A stretch of 64,000 nt of DNA from Robiginitomaculum sp. (GTDB taxonomy: Bacteria; Pseudomonadota; Alphaproteobacteria; Caulobacterales; Maricaulaceae): positions 1 through 64,000 of the forward strand of contig JAJFFT010000007.1 in the NCBI GenBank assembly GCA_021776525.1. Reading direction: 5' to 3'. Below are positions 1-11,231 of this stretch, piece after piece (positions within the stretch are counted from its first letter, which is position 1; each line of letters begins with the position of its first letter). Both the position numbers and the translations under genes were made by a program. The notes beneath the pieces were generated by a model. That model saw only the letters and a list, made by a program, of their open reading frames with translations. It searched no databases and was not told the DNA's origin.

Positions 1-1164
<1,164 letters not shown>

Positions 1165-1992
1165 ATGCTGGCTATTGTTTTTATCCTGATCAGCGCGGTT
1201 TTTCATGCCAGCGTTAATCTGGTGGTCAAACAAGCCGGTGATCGTCTGGTCAATCGGGCGCTGATCAATCTAACCTCTGGGCTGATCGCCATGCCGCTTC
1301 TGTTTTTCGTGGCCCCGCTGACGCCCCTTGCGGCCAAACATCTGGCCGTCGGGATTGCCTTTCACTGGGGGTACCAGATCGCCACAATTCAGGCTTTCAA
1401 ACACGGTGACTTTTCAGCTGTTTATCCCGTCATGCGCGGAACGTCAGTGCTGCTCACGGCGCTGGGCGCAGCCATTTTACTGCATGAAAGCTTTCCGCCT
1501 ATCAAGCTGGCTGGGTTGGTTGTCGCGTCACTGGCGCTCACACAATTTCGCAAAAGCGCCAGCCCGGCGCACCGTTCGGCCCTTCTTTGGGCTTTGCTGA
1601 CGGCGTTGATGATTGGCATTTATACAGTGAATGACGGTGCCGGTGCCAAAGCGGCGGCCAGTGGCATCAGCTATGTGGTCTGGTTTTTCTCTATTGAGGC
1701 TTTACCGATTACGTTAACCGCCATGGTAATACGCCGGGGTACTTTTATCACGGCCTGCCAAACCCAATGGCGTATAGCTGTGGTTGCTGGCGTGATGAGT
1801 TTTGTTGGTTATGGTCTCAGCCTTTTGGCTTTACGCATGGCAGATGTCAGCGAGATCACTGCGCTGCGCGAAACCAGTGTGGTGTTTGCTGCTATTATGG
1901 GGGTGGCTATCTTGAAGGAAAGTTTTGGCATGCGGCGCATTATTGCGGCTCTGGCCCTTGCCGCCGGTTTGATATTCATGCAACTGGGTTAG
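1165..1992 (+). CDS. EamA/DMT-superfamily transporter
   Basis: A 275-residue, very hydrophobic protein with about ten predicted membrane helices arranged as two EamA halves. This matches the drug/metabolite transporter superfamily (inner membrane, usually exporting metabolites or amino acids). The second half carries the common family feature of a helix ending near ALRETSVVFAAI followed by LKESFG and a last hydrophobic helix. Its ATG directly follows the ftsY stop with no gap, so it is probably translationally coupled to ftsY. Substrate cannot be told from sequence. Confidence 0.8.
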   Translation: MLAIVFILISAVFHASVNLVVKQAGDRLVNRALINLTSGLIAMPLLFFVAPLTPLAAKHLAVGIAFHWGYQIATIQAFKHGDFSAVYPVMRGTSVLLTALGAAILLHESFPPIKLAGLVVASLALTQFRKSASPAHRSALLWALLTALMIGIYTVNDGAGAKAAASGISYVVWFFSIEALPITLTAMVIRRGTFITACQTQWRIAVVAGVMSFVGYGLSLLALRMADVSEITALRETSVVFAAIMGVAILKESFGMRRIIAALALAAGLIFMQLG

Positions 1993-2007
1993 GTGGAGAA
2001 TACGTTC

Positions 2008-2559
2008 ATGAAAGCCAATCGTTTTTTGCTGGATATCGGGCCGCTGATTATCTTTTTTGCGGCCTTTAAGTTTGCTGGAATATTGTGGGCCACGGGTCTT
2101 TTTATGGGCGCCATGGTTTTGGCTCTGGGTTTTAGCTGGCTGACCGAAAAACGCCTGCGCATCATGCCGGTGATCACGCTGGTTCTGGTGCTATTTTTTG
2201 GCGGTTTGACGCTATATTTCAAAGACAGCACGTTCATCAAAATGAAGCCGACGGCAATATATTTGCTGTTTGCCATGGCGCTGGGCGGCGGCGCGGCGTT
2301 TGGCCAGTATTATCTCAAAGTGGTGTTTGACGGCGCATTTGAAATGCCTGATTCTGTTTGGCGAATACTCAGCTGGCGTTGGACCGGCTTCTTTCTGGCT
2401 CTGGCAGTCTTGAACGAAGCCATCTGGCGTAATTTTTCTGAAAGCACATGGGTGAATTTCAAAGTTTTTGGCCTGCTACCTCTGACCTTCGGCTTTGCCT
2501 TTGCCAATATGCCGCTGATGCTTAAATACATGCGCGAAGACGAGGCAAAAGAGGGCTAA
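2008..2559 (+). CDS. yciB: Inner-membrane septation protein YciB (IspZ family)
   Basis: A 183-residue integral membrane protein with about five to six helices. Signature segments include LLDIGPLIIFFAAFK at the start, KPTAIYLLFA, LSWRWTGFFLALAVLNEAIWR and FKVFGLLPLTFGFA, all typical of YciB. The family affects septation and envelope synthesis in enterobacteria; the biochemical role is not settled. I chose the ATG at 2008 because GGTGGAG sits a good distance upstream and family members begin just before this first hydrophobic segment. A GTG at 1993 would only add five residues. It follows the EamA gene closely and is probably in the ftsY operon. Confidence 0.92.
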   Translation: MKANRFLLDIGPLIIFFAAFKFAGILWATGLFMGAMVLALGFSWLTEKRLRIMPVITLVLVLFFGGLTLYFKDSTFIKMKPTAIYLLFAMALGGGAAFGQYYLKVVFDGAFEMPDSVWRILSWRWTGFFLALAVLNEAIWRNFSESTWVNFKVFGLLPLTFGFAFANMPLMLKYMREDEAKEG

Positions 2560-2565
2560 ACGCCT

Positions 2566-2841
2566 CTAAACGACAATGTTCAACAATGACCCGGGCGGCA
2601 GTGGCACACTGGCTGTGGACCGCAACGGTGCTTCGCGCATGGTGCTGATGGCATTGACCTGGGTTGTTGTGTTGGTTTGCACCGGTGCCGCTGTGGATGG
2701 TCGGGCGGGGGTTGCGGCGGTGGGCGCCGCTTTTCTCAGTTCAGCAAAGAATGCGGCCGAGGCGGCTTTGGCCTCTGTGTTGGTCCGCTGCACGCCCAAT
2801 TGCTGCGCCGCGATCAGGGATGATTGCCCGGTGACTTTCAT
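2566..2841 (-). CDS. Small Ala/Thr-rich hypothetical protein
   Basis: A 91-residue protein I do not recognise. It begins MKVTGQSSLIAAQQLG, has a central low-complexity stretch rich in Ala, Thr and Pro, and ends in LPPGSLLNIVV. There is no signal peptide or membrane segment. An AGAAGGG ribosome site lies about ten bases before the ATG, which favours this frame over the overlapping open frame on the other strand. It is convergent with yciB and preceded by a palindrome containing TTAACCAT half-sites, which would suit a cell-cycle or flagellar regulon gene. It may instead be non-coding. Confidence 0.5.
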   Translation of the reverse strand: MKVTGQSSLIAAQQLGVQRTNTEAKAASAAFFAELRKAAPTAATPARPSTAAPVQTNTTTQVNAISTMREAPLRSTASVPLPPGSLLNIVV

Positions 2842-2864
2842 GTCAGCTTCGCCCTTCTGGCGTC

Positions 2865-2890
2865 CTATGGTTAATCTGCATTAACCATAG
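2865..2890. promoter_or_regulatory. Perfect 10-bp inverted repeat with CtrA-like TTAACCAT half-sites
   Basis: CTATGGTTAA, a 6-base spacer, then TTAACCATAG: both arms match perfectly. It lies just upstream of the small minus-strand gene ending at 2841 and behind the ccmG stop. The alphaproteobacterial cell-cycle regulator CtrA binds TTAA-N7-TTAA and TTAACCAT-type half-sites; the spacing here is N6. No T-tract follows, so it does not look like a terminator. Assignment to CtrA is inference. Confidence 0.45.
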
Positions 2891-2911
2891 AGCGGATGCC
2901 TTATCGCAAAG

Positions 2912-3445
2912 TTAATCCTGAGCGAGAGGGGTGTGCAAAGCTGGCAGAATACGTTTTTCGACGATGCTCTGGTCCAAAGGGCTGGCCCAATTGGTCAGAA
3001 TTTTTCCATCCGCCCCAATGACAAACGTTTCTGGTACACCGGTAATGCCATAATCAATACCGGCGCGGCCGTTTTGATCCTGGCCAATGGCGATAAAGGG
3101 ATTGCCCAGTTCATCAACAAACGCCTGTGCGGCTTCTGGTTTGTCTTTGTAATTGATCCCAATGACAGTCACGCCTTGCGCCGCCAATTCCATCAACACC
3201 GGGTGTTCGGCCCGGCACGGCGTGCACCATGAGGCAAAGAAGTTGATGACAATCGGTTTGCCTGCGTAATCGGAAAGCCGCACCGGCGTTTCGGTGTTCA
3301 GAGAATCCAGTTGAAAATCTGCGGCGGTTTGGCCTACGAGGCGCGAGACGGGCGGTGCTTTTTCACCGCGCATGATCATCATGCCAAAAAGGGCAAATAA
3401 AGATACCAGCACCAATATGGGCAGTATAATCAATATTTTGCGCAT
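2912..3445 (-). CDS. ccmG: Thiol:disulfide interchange protein CcmG/DsbE (cytochrome c biogenesis)
   Basis: A 177-residue membrane-anchored periplasmic thioredoxin. It has an N-terminal signal anchor (about residues 3-23), then a TlpA/DsbE-type fold with the active-site motif WCTPC (about residue 75) and the family segment GVTVIGINYKD. The cis-Pro region GITGVPETFVI follows. CcmG reduces apocytochrome c cysteines before haem attachment. The start chosen is the ATG at 3445, eight bases after GGTGGAG; a GTG four codons upstream is possible. In many relatives ccmABCD sit between ccmG and acnA. Here only about 180 bases separate them, so the rest of the system must be elsewhere. Confidence 0.92.
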   Translation of the reverse strand: MRKILIILPILVLVSLFALFGMMIMRGEKAPPVSRLVGQTAADFQLDSLNTETPVRLSDYAGKPIVINFFASWCTPCRAEHPVLMELAAQGVTVIGINYKDKPEAAQAFVDELGNPFIAIGQDQNGRAGIDYGITGVPETFVIGADGKILTNWASPLDQSIVEKRILPALHTPLAQD

Positions 3446-3624
3446 AATGTTCTCCACCAGATCGACAGCATATGTTTAATGTCAGCTTTCAGGCCGTATG
3501 CCTAGTCTCAAGAATGGACGTTATCATCTGGCTGTGCGATACGTAATATGAACGAAATTTACTGATTCACGGACATTCTCCCCCTTAACTTGATGCCGTG
3601 AAATCTAACAATAAGGATGATCTC

Positions 3625-6300
3625 ATGGCCTCTCTCGACAGTTTCAAATGCCGCCGCACAATGGATGTAAACGGCAAGTCTTATACGTATTTTGATCTGA
3701 AAGAGGCTGAAAAAAACGGCCTTAACGGCATTTCATCCTTGCCGTACTCACTGAAAGTCCTTCTTGAAAACCTGCTTCGCTTTGAAGATGGCGGATCGGT
3801 GACCAAGGCTGATATCGAGGCCGTGGCCAAATGGCTTGATAACCGGTCTTCGGATCATGAAATTGCCTTTCGCCCGGCGCGCGTTCTGTTGCAGGATTTT
3901 ACCGGCGTTCCGGCTGTGGTCGATTTGGCCGCCATGCGTGATGCGGTTGTTGGTCTTGGTGCGGATGCACAGGTCATCAACCCGCAAGTCCCTGTTGATC
4001 TGGTTATTGACCACTCTGTGATGGTCGATAATTTTGGCCATGCGGACAGTTTTGCCAAAAACGTTGCCCGCGAATTTGAACGCAATCAGGAACGCTATGC
4101 GTTTCTGCGCTGGGGCTCGACCGCATTTACCAATTTTCGTGCTGTGCCACCGGGTGCTGGCATTTGCCACCAGGTCAATCTGGAATATTTGGCGCAAACG
4201 GTTTGGACGAACGAGCAAGATGGCGAACTTGTCGCTTATCCTGACACGCTGGTCGGCACAGACAGCCACACCACTATGGTCAACGGCATTTCCGCATTGG
4301 GTTGGGGGGTTGGCGGTATCGAAGCCGAAGCGGCCATGCTGGGCCAGCCTATTTCCATGCTGATCCCCGATGTTGTTGGGTTCAAACTGCACGGTGCCAT
4401 GCCCGAAGGAGCGACAGCCACAGATCTGGTGCTGACCGTGGTGGAAATGCTGCGCGAACTGGGCGTGGTTGGTAAATTTGTTGAATTTTATGGCGATGGA
4501 CTGGATCATTTGTCGCTGGAAGATCAGGCGACATTGGCCAATATGGCTCCGGAATATGGCGCGACTTGCGGCTTTTTCCCGGTTGATAAAGACACCATCA
4601 CTTATCTGACCGCCACCGGGCGCGATGCAGACCGTATTGCGCTGGTCGAGGCCTATGCCAAAACGCAAGGTTTGTGGCGCGAAGCCGGTCATGAGCCACA
4701 ATTTACCAAAACTCTGAGCCTGGACCTGGCGGGAGTGAAGCCTTCTATTGCGGGGCCAAAACGTCCGCAGGACCGTATTGCACTGGATAATGCCGCCAGT
4801 GCTTTTGGCGAAGCCATGGACAAGGTGTTTGATAAAGCTGCCGACCGGGATCGTAAAATCACCCCTGCGGGTGAGAATTTCAGCGTCAGTCACGGCGATG
4901 TGTTTATTGCTGCCATTACCTCCTGCACCAATACGTCCAACCCATCTGTGATGCTGGGGGCTGGCTTGCTTGCGCGCAATGCGGTCAAAAAAGGACTGAA
5001 AGTGAAGCCTTGGGTGAAAACCTCGCTGGCACCTGGATCACAGGTCGTGACCGATTATCTGGAACGGGCTGGCCTGCAGGACGATCTGGATGCACTGGGC
5101 TTTAATCTTGTCGGCTATGGCTGCACCACCTGTATTGGCAATTCCGGACCGTTGCCGGATCATTTTGCCGAGGCGATCAAGGACGGGGATTTGGTGTCCT
5201 GTTCGGTGCTTTCGGGCAACCGTAATTTTGAAGGGCGCATTGGTCCGGATATCAAGGCCAACTATCTGGCCTCACCGCCGCTTGTGGTGGCCTATGCTAT
5301 TGCTGGCTCGCTGAAGATTGATATTACCAAGGACCCGCTGGGCGAAGACAAACAGGGCAATCCTGTCTATCTGCGCGATATTTGGCCCAGCACGCACGAA
5401 ATTGCCGAGACGGTACGCAATTGCGTCACCCCTGAAATGTTTGCCAAACGCTATGCTGACGTCTTTAAAGGCGACGAGCATTGGCAGAAAATTGACGTGA
5501 GCGGTGGTCAGACTTATGATTGGAACCCCTCTTCAACCTATATCCAGAACCCACCTTTCTTTGATGGTATGACGATGGATATTGAGCCGGTCAAAGACAT
5601 CGAAAATGCCCGCATTTTGGGACTTTTTGGCGACAGCATCACCACCGACCACATCAGTCCGGCTGGCGGTATTGCCTCTAACAGCCCGGCGGGTGATTAT
5701 TTGCGCGCTCATCAGGTGCCGCCCAGCGAGTTTAACTCCTATGGCTCACGGCGGGGCAATCACAATGTGATGATGCGCGGCACCTTTGCCAATATTCGTA
5801 TCCGCAACTTGATGCTGGATGGCGTTGAAGGCGGGATGAGCAAACATTTCCCGGATGGTAAGGTCGAGCCAATTTATGATGCCGCCATGCAATATGCCGA
5901 TGAGGGTGTGCCGCTGGTGGTCATCGCAGGTAAGGAATATGGCACAGGGTCTTCACGGGACTGGGCCGCCAAGGGGACGCGCCTTTTGGGCGTTCGTGCC
6001 GTTGTGGTGGAAAGCTTTGAGCGTATTCACCGTTCCAATCTGATCGGCATGGGCGTTCTGCCTTTGCAGTTTGTCAACGGTCTGAACCGCGAAGCGCTTA
6101 ATCTGACGGGTGATGAAACCATCTCGATTGCCGACCTTGATAGCATTGCGCCGCAATCCTCCGTCAGTGTTCAGATTACCTCGGCCGATGGTACGGTGAA
6201 CAGCTTTGACGCTCTCATTCGCATCGATACCGATGACGAAATGGAGTATTTCCGCAATGGTGGTATTTTGCACTATGTGCTGCGCAATCTGGCGCGCTAG
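3625..6300 (+). CDS. acnA: Aconitate hydratase A
   Basis: An 891-residue monomeric aconitase that interconverts citrate and isocitrate in the TCA cycle. The three cluster-ligand cysteines are in [10 protein letters not shown] and [12 protein letters not shown], and the C-terminal swivel domain has [16 protein letters not shown] with the substrate-binding SSR. The protein opens [15 protein letters not shown], the usual AcnA N-terminus, after AAGGATGATCTC. This start is preferred over the GTG at 3598. It is complete, of normal length, and forms its own transcription unit divergent from ccmG. Confidence 0.97.
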   Translation: MASLDSFKCRRTMDVNGKSYTYFDLKEAEKNGLNGISSLPYSLKVLLENLLRFEDGGSVTKADIEAVAKWLDNRSSDHEIAFRPARVLLQDFTGVPAVVDLAAMRDAVVGLGADAQVINPQVPVDLVIDHSVMVDNFGHADSFAKNVAREFERNQERYAFLRWGSTAFTNFRAVPPGAGICHQVNLEYLAQTVWTNEQDGELVAYPDTLVGTDSHTTMVNGISALGWGVGGIEAEAAMLGQPISMLIPDVVGFKLHGAMPEGATATDLVLTVVEMLRELGVVGKFVEFYGDGLDHLSLEDQATLANMAPEYGATCGFFPVDKDTITYLTATGRDADRIALVEAYAKTQGLWREAGHEPQFTKTLSLDLAGVKPSIAGPKRPQDRIALDNAASAFGEAMDKVFDKAADRDRKITPAGENFSVSHGDVFIAAITSCTNTSNPSVMLGAGLLARNAVKKGLKVKPWVKTSLAPGSQVVTDYLERAGLQDDLDALGFNLVGYGCTTCIGNSGPLPDHFAEAIKDGDLVSCSVLSGNRNFEGRIGPDIKANYLASPPLVVAYAIAGSLKIDITKDPLGEDKQGNPVYLRDIWPSTHEIAETVRNCVTPEMFAKRYADVFKGDEHWQKIDVSGGQTYDWNPSSTYIQNPPFFDGMTMDIEPVKDIENARILGLFGDSITTDHISPAGGIASNSPAGDYLRAHQVPPSEFNSYGSRRGNHNVMMRGTFANIRIRNLMLDGVEGGMSKHFPDGKVEPIYDAAMQYADEGVPLVVIAGKEYGTGSSRDWAAKGTRLLGVRAVVVESFERIHRSNLIGMGVLPLQFVNGLNREALNLTGDETISIADLDSIAPQSSVSVQITSADGTVNSFDALIRIDTDDEMEYFRNGGILHYVLRNLAR

Positions 6301-6368
6301 GGCATGACGGCCCGGTAAGGATTGTCACGCTCAATTGATTGGTGTGTGTTCGGTTTTGTGATTAGGTT

Positions 6369-7103
6369 ATGCTCATGATCGCTCGTACACTTATTGCCTT
6401 TTTTGGGGTTTGGACGCTCGCCGCAACTGGCGCAGCACAGGATGTTGCGCCTTCAAAACCTGCCGTCGTGGTCGAGCTTTTTACCTCACAAGGGTGTCCT
6501 AACTGTCCCAAGGCCAATGCGTTTCTGGCTGATCTATCGACGCAAGATGATGTCATCGCGCTCAGCTTTGCTGTTGATTACTGGGACTATCTGGGCTGGT
6601 CGGATACCTTCGCCATGCCGGCCTTTACAGCGCGCCAATATGCCTATGGCAAGGCGCTGGCATATCCGCGCGTTTATACCCCACAGATCGTCATCAATGG
6701 CGGTAAAATCTATATGGGTGTGCATCAGGCCAAGGTGCGCAAAGCCGTTGATCATCAGTTGAACCAAGATCCAAACAGCGTGCAGGCAACACCAGTGGTC
6801 AAGGCCCACCTTAATGCCGATGGAAAGCTGGTGCTTGATGTTGAGGGCGGCGGTGTTGATGGTACAGCCATTTGGATGGCCGCCTATACGCCGGGTACGC
6901 AAACTGTCAAAGTGATGGGCGGAGAAAACAAGGGCAAGGAATTGGTGCAGGTTAATATGGTGACCTCGATGACCAAACTGGCCGACTGGACCGGCGGTCA
7001 TACGCGGATGGTCCTGCCCATGCCGAGCGAGGGCGGTTGCGCCATTTTGCTGCAAGGGGCCAATCAGGGCCCGATCATTGCTGCGGTCAAAGTCGAAGCC
7101 TAG
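6369..7103 (+). CDS. DUF1223 family secreted thioredoxin-fold protein
   Basis: A 244-residue protein with a signal peptide (cleavage near AATGAAQDV) and then the DUF1223 signature VVELFTSQGCPNCPKA, with a CPNC pair, followed by ALSFAVDYWDYLGW and YTPQIVINGG. The fold is thioredoxin/glutaredoxin-like, but function is not established. In alphaproteobacteria this gene is often next to acnA, as here. The CxxC after a signal peptide suggests a periplasmic redox or metal role (inference). Confidence 0.85.
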   Translation: MLMIARTLIAFFGVWTLAATGAAQDVAPSKPAVVVELFTSQGCPNCPKANAFLADLSTQDDVIALSFAVDYWDYLGWSDTFAMPAFTARQYAYGKALAYPRVYTPQIVINGGKIYMGVHQAKVRKAVDHQLNQDPNSVQATPVVKAHLNADGKLVLDVEGGGVDGTAIWMAAYTPGTQTVKVMGGENKGKELVQVNMVTSMTKLADWTGGHTRMVLPMPSEGGCAILLQGANQGPIIAAVKVEA

Positions 7104-7183
7104 GTTTAACCACGTTTCACCCGCATTCTCTCTTCCCCTTTGCGTTTGCAAGAATTATCTTGCCAGATTGGTGAGAAGAAAAA

Positions 7184-8992
7184 ATGCGCTTTGGCGAAGA
7201 TTTTATTGAAGAGCTGAAAAGCCGCGTCAAACCGTCCGATGTGATCGGGCGGACAGTAAAGTTGCGCCGTCAGGGCCGCGAGTTTGCCGGGCTATCTCCG
7301 TTTAATAAAGAAAAAACACCCAGCTTTTTCGTCAATGATGAAAAGGGATTTTATCATTGTTTCTCATCTGGCAAGCATGGCGACGTGATCTCCTGGTTTC
7401 AGGAAACCGAAGGCCTAAGCTTTACTGAAGCGGTCGAGCGGCTGGCGGGCGAGGCTGGTATGGCAATGCCTGCGCCAGACCCGGAGGCCGCACAAAAGGC
7501 CCAGCGCCAGAAAGGCCTGGTCGAATGGATGGAAGAGGCGGGTCGGTTTTACGCTGCTGAGCTGGGGCGGGTGCGTGGCCGCCATGCCCGCCATTATCTG
7601 GAAAACCGTGGGCTGGACGAAGATGCCTGTGCGCAATTTGGCATGGGATATGCCCCGGCTTCTCATACGGCCTTGAAAGATTATTTGCTGCAAAAAGGGG
7701 CAAACCCGGCGGCATTGGTCGAGGCTGGATTGCTAATCGCCCCTGATGGTGGCGGCGCGCCTTATGACCGGTTTCGGGACCGGGTGATGTTTCCCATTCA
7801 TGATGCGCGGCGGCGTCTGGTTGGTTTTGGCGGGCGGGCGCTCTCCGCGGATGCCAAGGCCAAATACCTCAACTCGCCGGAAACCCCGCTTTTCCATAAA
7901 GGCCGTACATTATATCATTATCCCGAAGCCCGCACCGCGGTGCGCGCCGCTGGTGCTGGCGGTCTGATCGTCGCTGAAGGTTATATGGATGTGATCGCAC
8001 TGGCTCGCGCCGGGATAGAACACGCCGTCGCGCCGCTTGGAACGGCGCTGACCGAAGATCAATTGCGTTTGTTGTGGCAGGCCGGACCAGATCCGATATT
8101 GTGTTTTGATGGCGATAAAGCCGGACAGCGCGCCGCCCACCGGGCGCTGGACCGGGCGCTGCCTTTGCTGGAACCTGGCCGCACTTTGAAGTTTGCTTTT
8201 CTACCCTCTGGTCTTGATCCCGATGATATGGTGCGTCAACGCGGCCGGGGTGCCATGGAAGACGTACTGCGCGAAGCGCGCACGCTGGTCGATGTGGTGT
8301 GGGAACGCGAACGGGACCTCGTGCCGCTGGATACACCGGAATCCCGTGCTGGTTTGAAGAAGCGCCTGCGCGATGTATCGGCAGAGATTGCCAATAAAGA
8401 AGTGGCCAGTTTTTACACCAGTGAATTTTATGCCCGCATTGATGCACTTTTTCGCCGCGCCCCGCGTCGCACGTCCGGCCGTGCGCCGACGCGGGCTTTT
8501 CCCAGTTCTGATTTACGTAAAATTGCCAAAAAATCAGGCGCGGGCCTCGCAGAACAACGGTTTTTACTGGCCCAGATTATTGCCTATCCGCAAATTCTTG
8601 TGGACGCCGACGAGACCTTTGCCAACATGCCGCTGGGTGATGAGGTCCTGATCCGGCTGCAAGCGGCTATTCTTGAACACTGGTTGGCGAGCCAAACTGT
8701 TGACAGAGAGAGTTTGCGTCGCCATTTAACGCACAAAGGTTTTGTAGACGATCTCAGGGAATTGGAACGGCGCACGATACCTGTCCCGGAACAGTCCGAA
8801 ACCGATCGCGTGGCGCGCTGGTTGCAGACAGCGCAAAATTTGATCGGACGGTCTGGTTTGGCGGATGAACAGGCGGCGCGGGTTAAACAATTACTTGATG
8901 GTCTGAAGCGTGGCGACCAGAGCAGCCTGCGGGCGCTTGGAGCATCGCAAATGTCTACGGAATTACGCGAGGATGATGAGAGCGGTATCTGA
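7184..8992 (+). CDS. dnaG: DNA primase DnaG with degenerate zinc finger
   Basis: A 602-residue primase that makes RNA primers at the replication fork. The N-terminal CHC2 region reads SPFNKEKTPSF then FYHCFSSG, so most of the usual Cys/His zinc ligands are replaced by Ser/Asn. I recall this form in other alphaproteobacterial primases. The catalytic TOPRIM region is intact: VAEGYMDV (about residue 267) and DGDKAGQRA (about residue 312). The C-terminal helicase-interaction part is divergent, as usual. It precedes rpoD, a conserved dnaG-rpoD pairing. Confidence 0.95.
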   Translation: MRFGEDFIEELKSRVKPSDVIGRTVKLRRQGREFAGLSPFNKEKTPSFFVNDEKGFYHCFSSGKHGDVISWFQETEGLSFTEAVERLAGEAGMAMPAPDPEAAQKAQRQKGLVEWMEEAGRFYAAELGRVRGRHARHYLENRGLDEDACAQFGMGYAPASHTALKDYLLQKGANPAALVEAGLLIAPDGGGAPYDRFRDRVMFPIHDARRRLVGFGGRALSADAKAKYLNSPETPLFHKGRTLYHYPEARTAVRAAGAGGLIVAEGYMDVIALARAGIEHAVAPLGTALTEDQLRLLWQAGPDPILCFDGDKAGQRAAHRALDRALPLLEPGRTLKFAFLPSGLDPDDMVRQRGRGAMEDVLREARTLVDVVWERERDLVPLDTPESRAGLKKRLRDVSAEIANKEVASFYTSEFYARIDALFRRAPRRTSGRAPTRAFPSSDLRKIAKKSGAGLAEQRFLLAQIIAYPQILVDADETFANMPLGDEVLIRLQAAILEHWLASQTVDRESLRRHLTHKGFVDDLRELERRTIPVPEQSETDRVARWLQTAQNLIGRSGLADEQAARVKQLLDGLKRGDQSSLRALGASQMSTELREDDESGI

Positions 8993-9015
8993 CGAGATGC
9001 AGCTTAGGGAAAGAG

Positions 9016-9081
9016 ATGGGTGCGCCCATCGCAGTGAAGGATTACCGCGCGACGCCCATGCGTTTGCGCGGCTATAGGTGA
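9016..9081 (+). CDS. Candidate 21-codon leader ORF upstream of rpoD
   Basis: An ATG preceded by AGGGAAAGAG opens a 21-codon frame (MGAPIAVKDYRATPMRLRGYR) whose TGA ends three bases before the rpoD ATG. The rpoD ribosome site AGGTGA overlaps this stop, so translating the leader could couple to rpoD. The peptide is basic and unlike any family I know. It may be chance; only conservation or ribosome profiling would decide. Confidence 0.3.
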   Translation: MGAPIAVKDYRATPMRLRGYR

Positions 9082-9084
9082 TTT

Positions 9085-11082
9085 ATGGCCAAGACCGCAG
9101 AGGCAGCACATTCTATGTCAACAGAAACTCAAGACGGACCATTGCTTGATCTTTCTGATAGTGGCGTAAAAAAAATGATTACACTGGCGAAGACACGCGG
9201 CTTCGTCACCCATGATGAACTGAACAAAGCTTTGCCATCTGGCGAGGTCAGTTCAGAAAAAATCGAAGACATTATGGTCTTGCTTTCGGGCATGGGAATC
9301 AACCTGGTTGATTCAGAAGACGGCGAGGTTGATCCGGGCAAGGTGGTTGCAACCCGGACCGCAACCACCGCCGTGCGCACTGGCAATACCACGGCAGCGG
9401 CCGACCGGACCGATGATCCGGTGCGGATGTATCTGCGCGAAATGGGCACGGTCGAGCTGCTCTCTCGCGAAGGCGAAATAGCCATTGCCAAACGTATTGA
9501 AGCCGGCCGCGACACCATGATTCGCGGACTTTGCGAAAGCGCGTTGACGTTTGAAGCCATTATGGTCTGGCGCGAAGAACTATCCGAAGGGCGGATTTTG
9601 CTGCGCGACATAATCGACCTGGATACGACATTTGCAACGCGTCATGGTGCCGAGGACGATAACGCGGGCGATGATGCGGCTGGCGAGGTTCAGGCCGAAG
9701 AACAACCAGACGACAAAAAAGCAGAAGAGTCTGACGATGAAAAAAAAGACGGCGACGAAAAAACTGAAGGTGAAACGACCAGTTCTGACGACGATGATGA
9801 TTATGATGATGAGGTCAATCTGTCGATTTCGGCCATGGAAGCCGAGCTGCGCGAAGGTGTGGTGGCCGAACTGGATGCTATTGCCTCTGACTTTAAGACA
9901 TTTAACAAACTGCAAGGCAAATTGATTGATGCACAGCTCAAAGGCAAAGACCTGACGCCGCAATCACGCCGCAAATATACCGAAATTCAGGACGCCATTA
10001 TCACCCGCCTGAAGGCCATCCATTTGAACAATAACCGGATCGAAGCACTGGTTGAACAACTCTATGCGATCAACAAACGTCTGGTCGGCTTGGAAGGGCG
10101 TATTTTACGACTTGCCGATGGTCATGGGGTGCCTCGGACGCAGTTCTTGCAACAATATTTCAAGCATGAGCTGGACCCGAACTGGGAAAAGGACGTCGCC
10201 AAGCTGTCACCGGCCTGGGCCAAGTTTATTGAGCGTGAGGCCGAGCAGGTCCAGCGCCTGCGCCGCTTGGTGGCGCAATTGGCACAAGATGCCGGGGTGA
10301 CCATTGACGAGTTCCGCATCATCGTCAAAACCGTTCAAAAAGGCCAACGCGAAGCCGCGCAGGCTAAAAAAGAAATGGTCGAAGCCAATCTGCGTCTGGT
10401 GATCTCGATTGCCAAAAAATATACCAATCGCGGCCTGCAATTCCTGGACCTTATTCAGGAAGGCAATATCGGCCTGATGAAGGCGGTCGATAAATTTGAA
10501 TACCGCCGGGGTTATAAGTTTTCGACCTATGCCACCTGGTGGATCAGACAGGCCATTACCCGGTCGATCGCTGATCAGGCCCGCACCATCCGTATTCCGG
10601 TGCACATGATTGAGACCATCAACAAGCTGGTGCGCACCTCGCGGCAAATGCTGCACGAAATTGGCCGTGAGCCAACGCCAGAAGAGCTGGCTGAAAAGCT
10701 TTCCATGCCGCTTGAAAAAGTGCGCAAAGTGATGAAGATCGCCAAAGAACCGATCAGTCTGGAAACGCCTATTGGCGATGAAGAAGACAGCCATCTTGGC
10801 GATTTCATCGAAGACAAGAACGCCATTTTGCCGGTCGAGGCCGCAATCCAGTCCAATTTGCGCGAAACCACGACACGGGTTCTGGCTAGCCTGACCCCCC
10901 GTGAAGAACGGGTGTTGCGCATGCGCTTTGGGATCGGCATGAACACCGATCATACGCTGGAAGAAGTCGGCCAACAGTTTTCGGTTACCCGCGAACGTAT
11001 TCGCCAGATCGAAGCCAAGGCCTTGCGCAAGCTCAAACACCCAAGCCGCTCGCGCAAACTGCGCAGTTTCCTGGATACCTGA
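9085..11082 (+). CDS. rpoD: RNA polymerase sigma factor RpoD (sigma-70)
   Basis: A 665-residue primary sigma factor. Region 1.1 lies at about residues 25-85 and the region 1.2 motif [21 protein letters not shown] at about 112. A long non-conserved region contains an acidic, Lys/Glu/Asp-rich insert (about residues 190-240). The core regions 2 to 4 follow: [35 protein letters not shown] for -10 recognition, and the C-terminal helix-turn-helix [18 protein letters not shown]. It directs housekeeping transcription. The start ATG is three bases after a possible leader peptide. Confidence 0.97.
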   Translation: MAKTAEAAHSMSTETQDGPLLDLSDSGVKKMITLAKTRGFVTHDELNKALPSGEVSSEKIEDIMVLLSGMGINLVDSEDGEVDPGKVVATRTATTAVRTGNTTAAADRTDDPVRMYLREMGTVELLSREGEIAIAKRIEAGRDTMIRGLCESALTFEAIMVWREELSEGRILLRDIIDLDTTFATRHGAEDDNAGDDAAGEVQAEEQPDDKKAEESDDEKKDGDEKTEGETTSSDDDDDYDDEVNLSISAMEAELREGVVAELDAIASDFKTFNKLQGKLIDAQLKGKDLTPQSRRKYTEIQDAIITRLKAIHLNNNRIEALVEQLYAINKRLVGLEGRILRLADGHGVPRTQFLQQYFKHELDPNWEKDVAKLSPAWAKFIEREAEQVQRLRRLVAQLAQDAGVTIDEFRIIVKTVQKGQREAAQAKKEMVEANLRLVISIAKKYTNRGLQFLDLIQEGNIGLMKAVDKFEYRRGYKFSTYATWWIRQAITRSIADQARTIRIPVHMIETINKLVRTSRQMLHEIGREPTPEELAEKLSMPLEKVRKVMKIAKEPISLETPIGDEEDSHLGDFIEDKNAILPVEAAIQSNLRETTTRVLASLTPREERVLRMRFGIGMNTDHTLEEVGQQFSVTRERIRQIEAKALRKLKHPSRSRKLRSFLDT

Positions 11083-11231
11083 GCCAAACGTCCCGTTTCG
11101 TACGCTGTCTTAACCGTGGCTTTTTCACGGGGTGCAAACGTGCACCCAAAATCAGCAATAAAGCGCATGACATTGGTATTATCTGCCCCTAGATTGGCGC
11201 GAATATTCACGCCAGTTTACGAGGGTTCCTC

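Noticed and set aside
2576-2884. 102-codon plus-strand frame opposite the small minus-strand gene
   Set aside because: Cys/Val/Ala-rich translation with no ribosome site and no family resemblance; the minus-strand frame has a better start signal.
3748-4893. 381-codon minus-strand frame inside acnA
   Set aside because: Antisense shadow of a strongly conserved coding sequence; its translation is not protein-like.
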